Shown in pieces: positions 49,687 through 60,164 of a stretch of DNA of 64,000 bases. Within the stretch, counting starts at the first letter, position 1; every line of letters starts with the position of its first letter. Origin of the DNA: Paraburkholderia bonniea (GTDB taxonomy: Bacteria > Pseudomonadota > Gammaproteobacteria > Burkholderiales > Burkholderiaceae); NCBI RefSeq assembly GCF_009455625.1, contig NZ_QPEQ01000001.1:1488001-1552000 (forward strand), written 5' to 3'. The position numbers and the translations under genes were made by a program. The notes below the pieces were generated by a model. It had not been told where the DNA came from. It searched no databases and saw nothing but the letters and a program-made list of their open reading frames with translations.

Positions 49687-49715
49687 TTGCCAAGTGATAA
49701 GGCACTCCATATAAT
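49687..49715 (+). promoter_or_regulatory. Sigma-70 promoter of tRNA-Val
   Basis: TTGCCA (49687-49692), 17-nt spacer, TATAAT (49710-49715). The -10 ends 12 bases before the tRNA, giving a short 5' leader. Confidence 0.85.
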
Positions 49716-49727
49716 CTCGCTTTCTTC

Positions 49728-49804
49728 AGGCTCGTAGCTCAGCTGGTTAGAGCACCACCTTGACATGGTGGGGGTCGTTGGTTCGAGTCCAATCGAGCCT
49801 ACCA
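49728..49804 (+). tRNA. tRNA-Val (anticodon GAC)
   Basis: 77-nt cloverleaf: acceptor AGGCTCG/CGAGCCT, D-stem GCTC/GAGC, anticodon stem CCACC/GGTGG with loop TTGACAT (anticodon GAC), T-arm GTTGG-TTCGAGT-CCAAT, and encoded CCA end. All stems pair fully apart from one G-T. Confidence 0.97.
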
Positions 49805-49982
49805 ACGAAATTGAAACTCTGGGTGTATCAGGGTTTCGCAGGCAGCAGGCGAACATCAGCGCGCTTCGGCGTAAAGCAGAAGGGGCAAAGAGAGTAATGG
49901 TACTTCGAACGTTGACCGAAACCACTTCGGAACGACGCTAGTCGAGGACCTGGTTCACCACTGCAGTTTGTTTCAAATGTGA

Positions 49983-50018
49983 ATGCGGCCCCTCGAAAGC
50001 GGGGCCGCATTTTTTTTG
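49983..50018 (+). terminator. Rho-independent terminator before thrS
   Basis: ATGCGGCCCC (49983-49992) and GGGGCCGCAT (50001-50010) with an 8-nt loop, followed by eight T. It ends the tRNA-Val transcript or may act as an attenuator in the thrS leader, since it sits 75 bases before the thrS start. Confidence 0.9.
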
Positions 50019-50092
50019 CCCTTTTGCCCATTAACATTAGCCTGGCTAGTCGGTTGTTAGCGCCGCCGTCAGTCGGCATTTCGGAGAGCACC

Positions 50093-52000
50093 ATGGTTTC
50101 GGTACGTCTGCCAGACGGTTCAGTTCGACAGTACGATCACCCAGTGACGGTTGCCGAAGTGGCGGCGTCGATTGGTCCCGGTCTGGCTAAAGCAGCGCTT
50201 GGCGGCAAGCTTGATGGTGAACTGGTGGATACTTCCACGCTGCTTGAGCGCGATGCATCGCTGGCCATCGTGACGGATAAAGATGCCGATGGCCTTGAGA
50301 TCATCCGGCACTCTGCCGCGCATTTGCTGGCGTATGCCGTCAAGGATCTCTACCCGGAGGCCCAGGTGACGATTGGCCCGGTGATCGAAAACGGCTTTTA
50401 TTACGACTTTGCGTATAGCCGTCCCTTCACGCCAGAAGATCTGGAAAAAATCGAAAAGCGCATGCAGGATCTGGCCAAAAAAGACGAGCCGGTATCGCGC
50501 CGTGTCGTGTCGCGCGACGAGGCCGTGGCTTACTTTAAAAGCATTGGTGAAACGTACAAGGCGCAGATTATCGAATCCATTCCGGCCACGGACGAAATCA
50601 AGCTGTATTCGCACGGCAGCTTTACGGATCTCTGCCGCGGGCCACATGTGCCCTCAACGGGCAAGCTGAAGGTTTTCAAGCTGATGAAGGTCGCTGGCGC
50701 GTACTGGCGCGGCGACTCGAAAAACGAACAATTGCAGCGCATCTACGGCACAGCCTGGACAAAAAAAGAAGATCAGGAAGCGTATCTGCACATGCTGGAG
50801 GAAGCTGAAAAGCGCGATCACCGCAAGCTGGGCAAGCAACTCGATCTGTTTCATATGCAAGACGAGTCTCCCGGCATGGTGTTCTGGCACCCGCGTGGCT
50901 GGACTTTGTGGCAGCAAGTCGAGCAATACATCCGGCGACGTCTGAATCAGTCCGGCTATCTTGAGATCAAGACGCCGATGATTATGGACCGCTCACTGTG
51001 GGAGGCTTCTGGCCATTGGCAGAATTACCGCGAGGGCATGTTCACGACAGAATCGGAAAAGCGTGATTACGCGATCAAGCCGATGAACTGTCCAGGCCAT
51101 GTACAAGTGTTTAATCATGGTTTGCGTTCATATCGTGATTTGCCGCTGCGTTACGCTGAATTTGGCTCATGCCACCGGAATGAGGCTTCGGGCGCATTGC
51201 ATGGGTTGATGCGTGTGCGTGGTTTTGTGCAGGATGATGCCCATATTTTTTGCACGGAAGAGCAGTTCATTAGTGAGTCGATTGCGTTTAATTCGCTGGC
51301 GATGGACGTATACAAAGATTTTGGCTTTGAGCAAATCGATATCAAGCTGTCGTTGCGGCCGGAGTCGCGCGCGGGGACGGATGAGACATGGGATCGCTCG
51401 GAGCAGGGGTTGCGCGACGCGCTGACTGCCTGTGGTCTGAGCTGGGAAGAACTGCCGGGCGAGGGCGCATTTTATGGTCCGAAGATTGAGTACCACATCA
51501 AGGATGCGCTCGGCCGCTCGTGGCAATGTGGCACGCTCCAGTTGGATATGGTCCTGCCTGAGCGTCTGGGTGCTGAATATGTCGCTGAAGACAATAGCCG
51601 GCGCAGGCCAGTGATGCTGCACCGGGCTATTGTTGGCTCCATGGAGCGTTTTCTCGGCATTTTGCTCGAGCACCATGCAGGCGCAATGCCAGCCTGGCTG
51701 GCCCCAATGCAGGTGGTAGTGATGAATATCGCGCAAAATCAGGCGGAATACGCGCATGCGCTAGTTCAATCATTGCAAAAACAAGGGGTTAGGGCCGAGG
51801 CTGATTTGCGCAATGAGAAAATTAGCTATAAAATACGCGAGCACACGCTAGAAAAGGTGCCGTACCTTCTTGTGGTCGGCGACAAAGAGCGTGAAGCACA
51901 AACAGTAGCCGTGCGTGCCCGTGGCGGTGTCGATCTTGGCGTTATGCCGGTCGACGCATTCACCGAGCGTCTGCGCCAGGATGTGCAGGCGTTCAGGTAA
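50093..52000 (+). CDS. thrS: Threonyl-tRNA synthetase
   Basis: Class II synthetase of 635 aa. TGS domain at residues 1-60 ([20 protein letters not shown]), then the editing domain with [16 protein letters not shown], and the catalytic core with [20 protein letters not shown] (zinc Cys) and [20 protein letters not shown]. Anticodon-binding domain at the C-terminus. ATG 50093 gives the standard N-terminus. First gene of the translation operon. Confidence 0.97.
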   Translation: MVSVRLPDGSVRQYDHPVTVAEVAASIGPGLAKAALGGKLDGELVDTSTLLERDASLAIVTDKDADGLEIIRHSAAHLLAYAVKDLYPEAQVTIGPVIENGFYYDFAYSRPFTPEDLEKIEKRMQDLAKKDEPVSRRVVSRDEAVAYFKSIGETYKAQIIESIPATDEIKLYSHGSFTDLCRGPHVPSTGKLKVFKLMKVAGAYWRGDSKNEQLQRIYGTAWTKKEDQEAYLHMLEEAEKRDHRKLGKQLDLFHMQDESPGMVFWHPRGWTLWQQVEQYIRRRLNQSGYLEIKTPMIMDRSLWEASGHWQNYREGMFTTESEKRDYAIKPMNCPGHVQVFNHGLRSYRDLPLRYAEFGSCHRNEASGALHGLMRVRGFVQDDAHIFCTEEQFISESIAFNSLAMDVYKDFGFEQIDIKLSLRPESRAGTDETWDRSEQGLRDALTACGLSWEELPGEGAFYGPKIEYHIKDALGRSWQCGTLQLDMVLPERLGAEYVAEDNSRRRPVMLHRAIVGSMERFLGILLEHHAGAMPAWLAPMQVVVMNIAQNQAEYAHALVQSLQKQGVRAEADLRNEKISYKIREHTLEKVPYLLVVGDKEREAQTVAVRARGGVDLGVMPVDAFTERLRQDVQAFR

Positions 52001-52049
52001 GCCACCTGGCAGCGCGGCTCGTTTTTTTCATTTTTAGAGGAAACGTAAC

Positions 52050-52574
52050 ATCGCTACTGATAAGTCGTCGCATCGCATCAACGGGGAAATTACGGCACCC
52101 GAGGTGCGCCTGGTCGGGGTTGAAAATGAACCCCTTGGCATTGTGAAACTTGCTGATGCGTTCCGCATGTCGGAGCAGCAGGATGTGGATCTGGTCGAAA
52201 TTGCTCCTCAGGCGGAACCTCCGGTTTGCCGCTTGATGGATTACGGCAAATTCAAATACCAGGAAGCGAAAAAACAGCACGAGGCCAAGCTCAAGCAAAA
52301 GGTTGTCCAGGTGAAGGAGGTGAAGTTTCGCCCGGGCACGGATGACGGTGATTACAACGTCAAGCTGCGCAACCTCATTCGCTTCCTTGATGATGGCGAC
52401 AAGACGAAAATCACGTTGCGTTTCCGTGGCCGGGAAATGGCTCACCAGGAAATCGGCATGCGTGTGCTGGAACGCTTGCGCGCCGATCTGGATGAAGTCG
52501 GTCAGGTTGAGCAGATGCCCAAGATGGAAGGCCGGCAGATGGTGATGGTGCTGTCGCCGAAGAAGAAAAAGTAA
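52050..52574 (+). CDS. infC: Translation initiation factor IF-3, non-canonical start
   Basis: IF-3 of 174 aa: blocks premature 50S joining and checks the start codon. The family N-terminus [19 protein letters not shown] is found directly after an ATC codon at 52050, with AGAGGA seven bases upstream and no ATG, GTG or TTG at that place. Start codons of the AUU/AUC class are known for infC and give autoregulation by IF-3. Linker and C-terminal domain ([34 protein letters not shown]) are complete. A GTG at 52104 would delete conserved residues. Confidence 0.95.
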   Translation: MATDKSSHRINGEITAPEVRLVGVENEPLGIVKLADAFRMSEQQDVDLVEIAPQAEPPVCRLMDYGKFKYQEAKKQHEAKLKQKVVQVKEVKFRPGTDDGDYNVKLRNLIRFLDDGDKTKITLRFRGREMAHQEIGMRVLERLRADLDEVGQVEQMPKMEGRQMVMVLSPKKKK

Positions 52575-52644
52575 GTTCAGGCACAGCGCCGTTGCTGTGC
52601 CAGGCTAAACGCCTGCCGCTGTGTGCGGACGGAGTGTGGCCAGA

Positions 52645-52680
52645 TTTAGCTGCGGTGCGTATTCATGCGCATCGCAACTA
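52645..52680 (+). ncRNA. Possible structured leader before rpmI
   Basis: In the 228-bp infC-rpmI gap, 14-base arms at 52645-52658 and 52667-52680 pair at 13 positions (one G-U) around an 8-base loop. A second hairpin, GGCACAGC/GCTGTGCC, lies at 52580-52601. No T-tract follows, so regulation of rpmI-rplT translation, as by L20 in other bacteria, is more likely than termination. Confidence 0.4.
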
Positions 52681-52802
52681 AAAACAGCGGTCCGTAGTTC
52701 AGATCAGCTGTGTATACCAAGTGGAGTGGGTTTCGAAGGGCGGATGAAGGGCTGTCAGGGCCAACCGCACACCCATATTCACCAAATAATGGAGTTGTTG
52801 TC

Positions 52803-53000
52803 ATGCCGAAGATGAAAACCAAGAAGAGTGCTGCAAAGCGCTTCGTGGTGCGTCCGGGCGGTACCGTCAAGCGCGGTCAAGCCTTCAAGCGTCACATTCT
52901 GACCAAGAAAACCACCAAGAACAAACGCCATTTGCGCGGTTCAACAGCAGTTCATGAGTCGGATATGAACTCTGTGCGCGCAATGCTGCCGTTCGCCTAA
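52803..53000 (+). CDS. rpmI: Ribosomal protein bL35
   Basis: 65 aa basic protein of the 50S subunit: [14 protein letters not shown] start and [12 protein letters not shown] core. ATG 52803 follows ATGGAG. Thirty bases ahead of rplT. Confidence 0.97.
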   Translation: MPKMKTKKSAAKRFVVRPGGTVKRGQAFKRHILTKKTTKNKRHLRGSTAVHESDMNSVRAMLPFA

Positions 53001-53030
53001 CCCTTAACTGATAACTCACAGGAGCGAAAT

Positions 53031-53390
53031 ATGCCTAGAGTCAAACGTGGGGTTACCGCACGGGCCCGTCACAAGAAAATCATCAAACTGGCCAAGGGTT
53101 ACCGCGGCCGTCGCAATAATGTCTATCGCATCGCCAAGCAGGCGGTCATGCGCGCAGGGCAGTACGCCTACCGCGATCGCCGCAACAAAAAGCGTGTGTT
53201 CCGTGCATTGTGGATCACGCGTATCAACGCGGCGGTGCGTCAGCACGACATGACTTACAGCGTGTTCATCAATGGCCTGAAGAAGGCTTCGATCGAACTC
53301 GACCGTAAGGTGCTGGCCGACATGGCTGTGTTCGACAAGGCTGCTTTTGCTGCAATCGTTCAGCAGGTGAAGGCCGCCGTCGCAGGCTGA
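53031..53390 (+). CDS. rplT: Ribosomal protein bL20
   Basis: 119 aa, early 50S assembly protein and autoregulator of the infC-rpmI-rplT operon in other bacteria. [19 protein letters not shown] start, [25 protein letters not shown] precedes ATG 53031. A strong terminator follows. Confidence 0.97.
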
Positions 53391-53482
53391 TTGCTCGTTG
53401 AGCATTGCTCACAGGGCAACCTTGATGGGTGATTAAACTGCGTGGTTCGTTGTAGCGGATATCCGGTTCCCGGTGACGCTAC

Positions 53483-53520
53483 AACAAAAACGGGGCTCCT
53501 TACCGAGCCCCGTTTTTGTT
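53483..53520 (+). terminator. Terminator or attenuator between rplT and pheS
   Basis: 16-bp perfect arms (53483-53498 and 53505-53520) with a 6-nt loop; GC stem flanked by A5 and T5. Located 57 bases before the pheS ATG. No Phe-rich leader peptide was found, so simple termination with a new pheS promoter downstream or read-through is likely. Confidence 0.9.
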
Positions 53521-53577
53521 GGTCGAATCCGTTTTGCTCCAATCCAATTGAATACTGACGTTGAAATGATGGGATCA

Positions 53578-54591
53578 ATGAATCTGGACCAGATTGTCAC
53601 CGACGCGCAGCAAGCATTCGAACAGGCGTCAGATGTAACTACGCTTGAGAACGAGAAGGCCCGCTTTCTTGGCAAGGCAGGCGCGTTGACCGAATTGCTG
53701 AAGGGTCTAGGCAAGCTCGACCCTGAAACACGCAAGACCGAAGGTGCGCGTATCAATGCACTCAAGCAGCAGGTCGAAGCTGCGTTGACGGCGCGCCGTC
53801 AGGCGCTGGCTGATGCGCTGCTCAATCAGCGTCTGACGGCCGAGGCGGTTGATGTGACGCTGCCAGGCCGCGGTGCAGGGGCCGGTAGTTTGCATCCTGT
53901 GATGCGGACATGGGAGCGCGTTGAGCAGATTTTCCGCACGATCGGGTTCGATGTCGCGGATGGTCCTGAAATTGAAACCGACTGGTACAACTTCACGTCA
54001 CTGAATAGCCCCGAAAACCATCCTGCACGCTCGATGCAGGACACGTTTTACATCGATGGCAAGGATGCCGATGGCCGCCAGCTATTGCTGCGTACGCACA
54101 CCAGCCCCATGCAGGTGCGTTATGCCCGCACCAGCACGCCGCCTGTGAAGGTGATCGTGCCTGGCCGCACGTATCGGGTGGATAGCGATGCTACGCATTC
54201 ACCGATGTTTAATCAGGTTGAAGGCCTGTGGATCGACGAACACATTAGCTTCGCTGACCTGAAAGGCGTGTATACCGATTTCCTTAAAAAATTCTTTGAA
54301 CGCGACGATATTCTCGTGCGTTTTCGCCCATCGTATTTTCCGTTTACCGAGCCATCCGCCGAAATCGACATGATGTTCGAGCACGGCAAAAATGCGGGTA
54401 AATGGCTTGAAATTTCAGGCTCGGGCCAGGTTCATCCAACGGTCATTCGCAATATGGGGCTGGACCCTGAACGTTACATCGGCTTTGCGTTTGGCAGCGG
54501 CCTTGAGCGGCTGGCAATGCTGCGTTATGGCGTGCAGGATCTGCGCCTGTTCTTCGAGAACGATCTGCGCTTTTTACGGCAATTTGCCTGA
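53578..54591 (+). CDS. pheS: Phenylalanyl-tRNA synthetase alpha subunit
   Basis: Catalytic subunit, 337 aa. N-terminal coiled coil (about 1-85), then class II motifs: [39 protein letters not shown] and [21 protein letters not shown] 53578 ([14 protein letters not shown]) is chosen over two ATG 9-12 bases upstream by family length. Forms the alpha2beta2 enzyme with PheT. Confidence 0.96.
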   Translation: MNLDQIVTDAQQAFEQASDVTTLENEKARFLGKAGALTELLKGLGKLDPETRKTEGARINALKQQVEAALTARRQALADALLNQRLTAEAVDVTLPGRGAGAGSLHPVMRTWERVEQIFRTIGFDVADGPEIETDWYNFTSLNSPENHPARSMQDTFYIDGKDADGRQLLLRTHTSPMQVRYARTSTPPVKVIVPGRTYRVDSDATHSPMFNQVEGLWIDEHISFADLKGVYTDFLKKFFERDDILVRFRPSYFPFTEPSAEIDMMFEHGKNAGKWLEISGSGQVHPTVIRNMGLDPERYIGFAFGSGLERLAMLRYGVQDLRLFFENDLRFLRQFA

Positions 54592-54732
54592 CGTATCACG
54601 TATCCGCTGTATTCACTGTCTTCTGGCTGTCACCGTTATCGTGTGGCGGCTCACATAACGGCGTTTGGCGTGCGAGGTGGCGGCCAAAGGCTGGCCAGTC
54701 CTTGATCTAACCTGTTGAGAATGTAACGAACC

Positions 54733-57165
54733 ATGCAATTCCCTGAATCCTGGTTGAGAACTTTCGTCGCCCCGCAATTGACTACCGACGCGTTGTCGCA
54801 TGCGCTGACGATGGCTGGCCTCGAGGTCGAATCGTTGCGTCCTGTGGCACCGCCGACCTCGATGATCGTCGTGGGCCAGGTGCTTGAAGTCGTGAAGCAT
54901 CCCGATGCAGACAAGCTGAACGTGTGTCAGGTGGATGTCGGCACCGGCACGCTGTTGAACATCGTGTGCGGAGCGCCGAATGTGGCACCGGGGATCAAGG
55001 TGCCCGTTGCGCTCGTCGGGGCGCAGTTGCCGCCGGCCGAAGAGGGGGGCGCGCCGTTCGTTATCAAGCTCTCTAAGCTGCGCGGGGTGGAAAGCCAGGG
55101 GATGCTGTGTTCGGCGCGCGAGCTCAAGCTCTCGGAAGATCACAGCGGCTTGCTGATCTTGCCGGAGGCGACGCCGCTTGGCCAGGATATCCGCGAGACA
55201 TTGAATCTCGATGACACCATCTTTGAAATCAAGCTGACACCGAACAAGGCCGACTGCCTGTCGGTCTGGGGGGTGGCACGCGAAACCGCTGCGATCACCG
55301 GCGCTCCGTTGCATGCGCTCGCGATCAAACCGGCTGCCGTGACGCTGAGTGAAATCCTGCCAGTCAAAATTTCTGCGCCTGATCTGTGCGGCCGTTTTTC
55401 CGGACGCGTGATTCGCGGCGTCAACGCTCGCGCAAAGTCACCGCAATGGATGGTGCAACGTCTGGAGCGTTCTGGACAACGGAGTATTTCGGCGCTGGTC
55501 GATATTTCGAACTATGTGATGCTGGAGCTGGGCCGTCCATCCCACGTGTTCGATCTCGACAAGATTCACGGTGGCATGGACGTGCGCTGGGCAAAGCGGG
55601 GTGAAACCCTCAAGCTGCTCAACGGCAACACGATTGAGCTGGATGAAACGGTTGGCGTGATCGCCGACGAGCAGCACATCGAAAGCCTTGCCGGAATCAT
55701 GGGCGGTGACAGCACAGCGGTTACGCTCGACACCACGAATATTTATCTGGAAGCGGCGTTCTGGTGGCCAGACAGTATTCGCGGACGGGCCCGCCGATAC
55801 AACTTTTCGACGGATGCGGCGCATCGCTTTGAACGAGGCGTCGACTATGCCACCACGGTGGAGCATCTCGAACGCATTACCCAGCTCATTCTTGAAATTT
55901 GCGGTGGCTCAGCAGGCCCGGTGGATGATCAGAGCGTCAACCTGCCACAGCGTGTGCCAGTCAAGATGCGGGTGGCGAGGGCACAGCGGATTCTCGGCAT
56001 TCCGGTTGAGGCGCAGCAAATCGCGCAAATCTTCACCCGCCTCGGTCTCGCGTTTGAAAGCGATGGCGCTACGTTTGCTGTGACGCCGCCGTCTTATCGT
56101 TTCGATATCGAAATCGAAGAAGACCTGATCGAAGAGGTCGCGCGTATTTACGGCTTCGAAAAAATTCCCGCACGTCCGCCGGTGGCCAGCAGCGAGATGC
56201 GTGCGACTAACGAAACCCAGCGTTCGATTCACACGCTTCGTCACGCATTCGCCGCACGCGATTACGCCGAAACGGTCAACTTCAGTTTTGTGGATGCCGA
56301 GTGGGAGCAGGATTTTGCGGGCAATGCCAATCCGGTGCGTCTGCTGAACCCGATTGCGAGCCAGCTTGCGGTGATGCGTACCACGTTGTTTGGCAGCTTG
56401 ATTAGTGTGCTGCGCCACAACCTGAACCGGCGTGCCGAGCGTATTCGTCTGTTTGAAGTTGGCCGCGTGTTTCTGCCGGATCCTGCGCTCAAGGGCAGCG
56501 AGATGACGGTTGAAGGTTTTGCCCAGCCAAAGCGGTTCGGAGCACTGGCGTATGGCCCGGTACTCGATGAGCAATGGGGCGCGGCTGCGCGTGCTGTTGA
56601 TTTTTTCGATGTGAAGGGGGATCTGGAGGCGTTGCTGGCACCAGCGGTTGCCCGTTATGTCAAGGCTGAGCATCCTGCACTGCATCCGGGGCGTAGCGCG
56701 CGGATTGAACTGGATGGCCGTCACGTTGGCTGGATTGGTGAACTTCATCCGCGCTGGATGCAGAAATATGATTTACCGCACGCGCCTGTTTTGTTTGAAA
56801 TTGAATCTGAAGCATTAATTCAGCGAGTATTGCCGAGCCCGTCGGAAGTATCAAAGTTTCCGCCTGTAAGACGTGATATTGCCGTGGTCGTCGAGCAAAA
56901 AATCGAAGCCCAGGCGTTGCTTGACGAGATGCAAAATGCGCTCTCCGAGCCCGCTTGCAAGAGCGTTCAGCGCATCGCAATTTTTGACGAATTTCGTCCA
57001 AAATCAAGCACTTCCGGTGGCCTGGCCGCTCACGAAAAAAGCCTTGCGTTCCGTATTACCTTGCAAGATACTGGCGGAACCCTTCAGGATCAAACAGTTG
57101 ATTTAGCCATTCAGGCCCTGGTGAATCGTTTGGCTCGAATGTATGGCGCACGGTTGCGCGGTTAA
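54733..57165 (+). CDS. pheT: Phenylalanyl-tRNA synthetase beta subunit
   Basis: 810 aa. Starts [19 protein letters not shown]-fold tRNA-binding domain (about 40-150), B3/B4 editing domain, B5 domain, and the C-terminal anticodon-binding FDX-ACB domain ([19 protein letters not shown]). All domains complete. Confidence 0.97.
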   Translation: MQFPESWLRTFVAPQLTTDALSHALTMAGLEVESLRPVAPPTSMIVVGQVLEVVKHPDADKLNVCQVDVGTGTLLNIVCGAPNVAPGIKVPVALVGAQLPPAEEGGAPFVIKLSKLRGVESQGMLCSARELKLSEDHSGLLILPEATPLGQDIRETLNLDDTIFEIKLTPNKADCLSVWGVARETAAITGAPLHALAIKPAAVTLSEILPVKISAPDLCGRFSGRVIRGVNARAKSPQWMVQRLERSGQRSISALVDISNYVMLELGRPSHVFDLDKIHGGMDVRWAKRGETLKLLNGNTIELDETVGVIADEQHIESLAGIMGGDSTAVTLDTTNIYLEAAFWWPDSIRGRARRYNFSTDAAHRFERGVDYATTVEHLERITQLILEICGGSAGPVDDQSVNLPQRVPVKMRVARAQRILGIPVEAQQIAQIFTRLGLAFESDGATFAVTPPSYRFDIEIEEDLIEEVARIYGFEKIPARPPVASSEMRATNETQRSIHTLRHAFAARDYAETVNFSFVDAEWEQDFAGNANPVRLLNPIASQLAVMRTTLFGSLISVLRHNLNRRAERIRLFEVGRVFLPDPALKGSEMTVEGFAQPKRFGALAYGPVLDEQWGAAARAVDFFDVKGDLEALLAPAVARYVKAEHPALHPGRSARIELDGRHVGWIGELHPRWMQKYDLPHAPVLFEIESEALIQRVLPSPSEVSKFPPVRRDIAVVVEQKIEAQALLDEMQNALSEPACKSVQRIAIFDEFRPKSSTSGGLAAHEKSLAFRITLQDTGGTLQDQTVDLAIQALVNRLARMYGARLRG

Positions 57166-57243
57166 TGCTGCAAATAATCGTTAAATGCCCATTTGCTGCA
57201 GTTTTATATTTTCCGCTTTTAATTGGTGTGCCATTTTATAGAT

Positions 57244-57642
57244 ATGAATGAAATGAATTCGAGTGATTTCGAAGCCCTGCTTGCGGCGCAGCGCAGTTCG
57301 ATGAACCGGGAACCGGCTTTGTCCGCGGCGGCTTTGGCGGAAACGCCGACGCTTACGAAGGCCGAGCTAGCCGAGTTGTTGTTCGACAATGTCGGGCTGA
57401 ACAAGCGTGAAGCTAAAGACATGGTTGAAGCGTTCTTTGAAGTCATTCGGGATGCACTTGAGAGTGGGGACAGCGTCAAGCTGTCAGGTTTCGGTAATTT
57501 TCAGCTGCGAGACAAACCTCAGCGTCCTGGCAGAAATCCTAAAACCGGCGAGGCGATTCCGATTGCTGCACGCCGTGTTGTGACATTCCATGCAAGTCAA
57601 AAGCTGAAAGCGCTGGTTGAAAATGGCGCTGAAGCAAGCTGA
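57244..57642 (+). CDS. ihfA: Integration host factor alpha
   Basis: DNA-bending protein of 132 aa. The HU/IHF core starts at about residue 35 ([20 protein letters not shown]) and has [20 protein letters not shown] and the Pro-tipped arm NPKTGE. The 35-residue N-terminal extension is longer than in E. coli. ATG 57244 is chosen; the ribosome-binding site is weak. Normal place after pheT. Confidence 0.94.
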   Translation: MNEMNSSDFEALLAAQRSSMNREPALSAAALAETPTLTKAELAELLFDNVGLNKREAKDMVEAFFEVIRDALESGDSVKLSGFGNFQLRDKPQRPGRNPKTGEAIPIAARRVVTFHASQKLKALVENGAEAS

Positions 57643-57688
57643 CTGATTCGCGTGCTTTTACGCCACCTTCTACGACGGTTCCCTGACG

Positions 57689-58087
57689 ATGACAGTGGCG
57701 ATTGATCCAGTCGTCTTGCCTCCGATTCCGGCCAAGCGCTACTTCACGATCGGTGAGGTCAGTGAGCTTTGCGGTGTGAAGCCGCATGTGTTGCGTTACT
57801 GGGAGCAGGAGTTCACCCAGTTGCGGCCGGTTAAGCGACGCGGTAACCGGCGCTATTACCAGCATCACGAGGTACTGTTGATCCGGCGGATTCGTGAGTT
57901 GTTGTACGAGCAGGGCTTTACGATCAACGGCGCACGTAACCGTCTGGATGTGCATGGTGTGGTGCGTGGCGGACCTGGGCCTGCGGCAGACGAGGAGGGC
58001 GATGTGGCGATGCCCGGCGGTGCAGTGGTGGATGTGGAGGCGCTACGCAGTGAGCTGCAACAGATTCTGCAGATGCTGGGTGAGTAG
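57689..58087 (+). CDS. MerR-family transcriptional regulator
   Basis: 132 aa. Winged HTH at about 18-85: YFTIGEVSELCGVKPHVLRY and RRYYQHHEVLLIRRIRELLY. The C-terminal 45 residues are short and lack metal-binding Cys. Conserved neighbour of ihfA in many proteobacteria; target unknown. Confidence 0.93.
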   Translation: MTVAIDPVVLPPIPAKRYFTIGEVSELCGVKPHVLRYWEQEFTQLRPVKRRGNRRYYQHHEVLLIRRIRELLYEQGFTINGARNRLDVHGVVRGGPGPAADEEGDVAMPGGAVVDVEALRSELQQILQMLGE

Positions 58088-58201
58088 CTTGATAACGGTT
58101 GCCGGCATGGGAGTGGTGGTCGTGGCGGCAGTGCTGGACGAGAGACGAGATGCTTTGGTGTGCACCGTGAGTCGTATTTGAAATCTTGAATCTTGAAACA
58201 A

Positions 58202-58239
58202 AACCCGCGTAGCGTTCATTCAGCTACGCGGGTTTTTTT
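58202..58239 (+). terminator. Rho-independent terminator after merR
   Basis: AACCCGCGTAGC (58202-58213) and GCTACGCGGGTT (58223-58234), 9-nt loop, T run to 58239. Confidence 0.9.
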
Positions 58240-58336
58240 ACGTCAGATCAAGACCGGAGCGGTTGCCTTTAACAGCACCCAGTGCCGGGCAGGAGTAAGC
58301 CTATCCGGGGTGATGCTGCGCTTTTTTTGCAGGGCG

Positions 58337-59136
58337 ATGCCTATTTCATGTCGTCGCTGGTTTTTCGTCGCTGGTTTCTCGTCGATTGCCGCTCGCGTTG
58401 CCAGTGAGCTTCGCGTGGCATCTGGCGCTCTTCATCGCCTGGATAGTGGCCCCCGTCTACTGGCGCGGGTGGTCATCGCGCTCGATCGGGTGATCGTGAC
58501 GGCGGCGGGTTTATGGCCACGCTCGTCGTTATCTGCGCAAAACTGGATGCGCTTGCCCAATACCGCGTGCAATGCCGACACATTCGCTGATCATCGGTGA
58601 TGGTTCAGCCCCACTCGTGACACCACAGCCTTTCGATTTGCTCTACGCGCTAGAGGTTCGCGCAACGTTCTGCGCTCTTGCTGGCCGTGTGCTGCGATAC
58701 CCCTCTCTGGCACGTGAGATCGCCAAACAGGGACGCGCGCTGGAGAATCACACGCTCACTCATACGCAGACCTTTTCGCTCATGAACATGGGGGCGATGA
58801 CGTGTGAGGTCGAAAGGGCGCAGCATGCACTCATGCAGTTATTCGGAGCGCTATCCGTATTCCTCATAGAACCTGTCGGACTGCGGAATACGCTGCTTAA
58901 TCTTGTGCTGAATTTTCTTGATTTGCAGTTGCTCGCGTGGGCCCGGCGAGGTTTCTGTTTCGATACCCGGAAACGAGATCCGCAATCTTTCTGCAACAGG
59001 TCTTCGGTGATTGCACGACGTTGACGCGGCGGCGACAAAGGCTGGGCAGGCGGTGTTACTGGTGGCTTTGCCTCTTCTGGTTGCTATGGCAAGGCACAAG
59101 GAAGCGCGTTTTATGGCTTTGCGGGCAAGCATTTGA
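58337..59136 (+). pseudogene. Decayed polysaccharide deacetylase (NodB-like)
   Basis: Three reading frames together cover a deacetylase. An N-terminal membrane part ends VTAAGLWPRSSLSAQNWMRLP (frame of 58337). The NodB core is in the frame of 58572: VTPQPFDLLYALEVRATF and ALENHTLTHTQTFSLM. The C-terminal tail is in a third frame, from 59020 to the stop at 59136 (AGQAVLLVALPLLVAMA). The first motif, normally TFDDGP, reads IIGDGS, losing the catalytic Asp and the Pro; the FRAPxG motif reads LIEPVG. The H-x3-H metal pair survives. Two frameshifts plus motif loss mean it is not functional. Confidence 0.82.
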
Positions 59137-59459
59137 GCCATGTGCGAGCGAGTGTTTTGCCGCTCCTTGCAGATTGTTTCGCCGCTTTTTTAGGCTGACT
59201 TGCCTCATGTTCTTCAGTATGATGCGTATCGGTTTGCATGCCGTACGATGTTTTGTGGTGCTTTTAATATGTCTAATTATTTTATTCACTACGCATCGCT
59301 AATTAAGGCATGCAATCTCGTAAAAACAAAAACGAACGTGTTGCCTATTCGTTGATGAGCGTTGATGAGCGTTGATGTGTCGTTTGCATCGTTTCGTCGC
59401 TTGGGCAACGTGCGATTCTGCCTCGCTGAAAGCCTGGAATATCCCACTTTCTTATCTCT
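59137..59459. other. AT-rich leader of the aryl-polyene-type cluster
   Basis: A 323-bp gap with an AT-rich tract at about 59265-59340. The sequence GTTGATGAGC is repeated at 59351-59360 and 59361-59370 with a partial third copy at 59371. Likely promoter zone of the operon; no hexamer pair is convincing. Confidence 0.45.
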
Positions 59460-60164
59460 ATGCATGCTTTGCGCTGGACGCTTCCTGTCACCTGCTGGTC
59501 AGTTACCGAGACTGGCAAGGCGGAGATCGGCTTTATCGAACCGATGATGCGGCGCCGGCTCAGCAGTCTTTCAGGCATTGCGCTCAAGGTCGCTCACGAT
59601 TGCCTGAGTGCGCGTCAGAGTGTCGTTGATGAGGGGCTGCGGATCGTGTTTGGCTCACGCCATGGCGAACTTAAACGCACAACCGAGATTCTTCTCGCAC
59701 TCAGCCGGCATGAACCCGTTTCGCCTACGGCATTCAGTCTGTCGGTGTTGAACGCGATGACCGGCGTGTTGGGGATCGCCCTTAACGAACGGGCACCCGC
59801 GTGTGCATTGTCTGCGGGCGCTGAAACGCTCGGGTTGGCGCTGCTCGAAGCCCATGCGCAACTCGCTTCTGAACCATCGTCGCCGGTGCTGGTGGTCTAT
59901 GCAGATGAACAGGTCGATCCGCTCTATGGTGCTGGCGAGCAGCCAGGCGAGAGCGGGGCGCTGGCTGTGCTGCTAGATGAGAAGGCCACTCAGCAGCTTG
60001 AATGCACGCGGGGTGAGCTAGCGCTATCCAGCGTGCCCCATGCGTCTTTCGCCACGCAGATCGAAGCGTTCAGGCATTGCCTCGAAGCTCATACATCTAC
60101 TTGCTGGCAGGCCGAATCTGCTGTGAACGGCGGCGGTCAATGGTCTTGGAGCTGGCATGCGTAG
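59460..60164 (+). CDS. Beta-ketoacyl synthase-like chain-length factor (ApeC type)
   Basis: Protein of 234 aa resembling the N-terminal half of ketoacyl synthases (PF13723 type), starting HALRWTLPVTCWSV. Conserved stretch SPTAFSLSVLNAMTGVLGIA; the usual active-site Cys context is replaced by ALSAGAETLGLALLEA, so it is probably not catalytic alone. Such proteins open aryl polyene clusters and partner a full ketosynthase. Its stop overlaps the acyltransferase start by 8 bp. Confidence 0.85.
   Translation: MHALRWTLPVTCWSVTETGKAEIGFIEPMMRRRLSSLSGIALKVAHDCLSARQSVVDEGLRIVFGSRHGELKRTTEILLALSRHEPVSPTAFSLSVLNAMTGVLGIALNERAPACALSAGAETLGLALLEAHAQLASEPSSPVLVVYADEQVDPLYGAGEQPGESGALAVLLDEKATQQLECTRGELALSSVPHASFATQIEAFRHCLEAHTSTCWQAESAVNGGGQWSWSWHA

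Noticed and set aside
49587-49925. Minus-strand ORF over tRNA-Val
   Set aside because: It is the complement of a tRNA gene, a common false prediction.
49728-49982. Integration site at the 3' end of tRNA-Val
   Set aside because: No integrase gene and no repeat of the tRNA end in the window; thrS follows directly.
53391-53577. Phe leader peptide and attenuator for pheST
   Set aside because: A strong terminator is present, but no short ORF with Phe codons precedes it.
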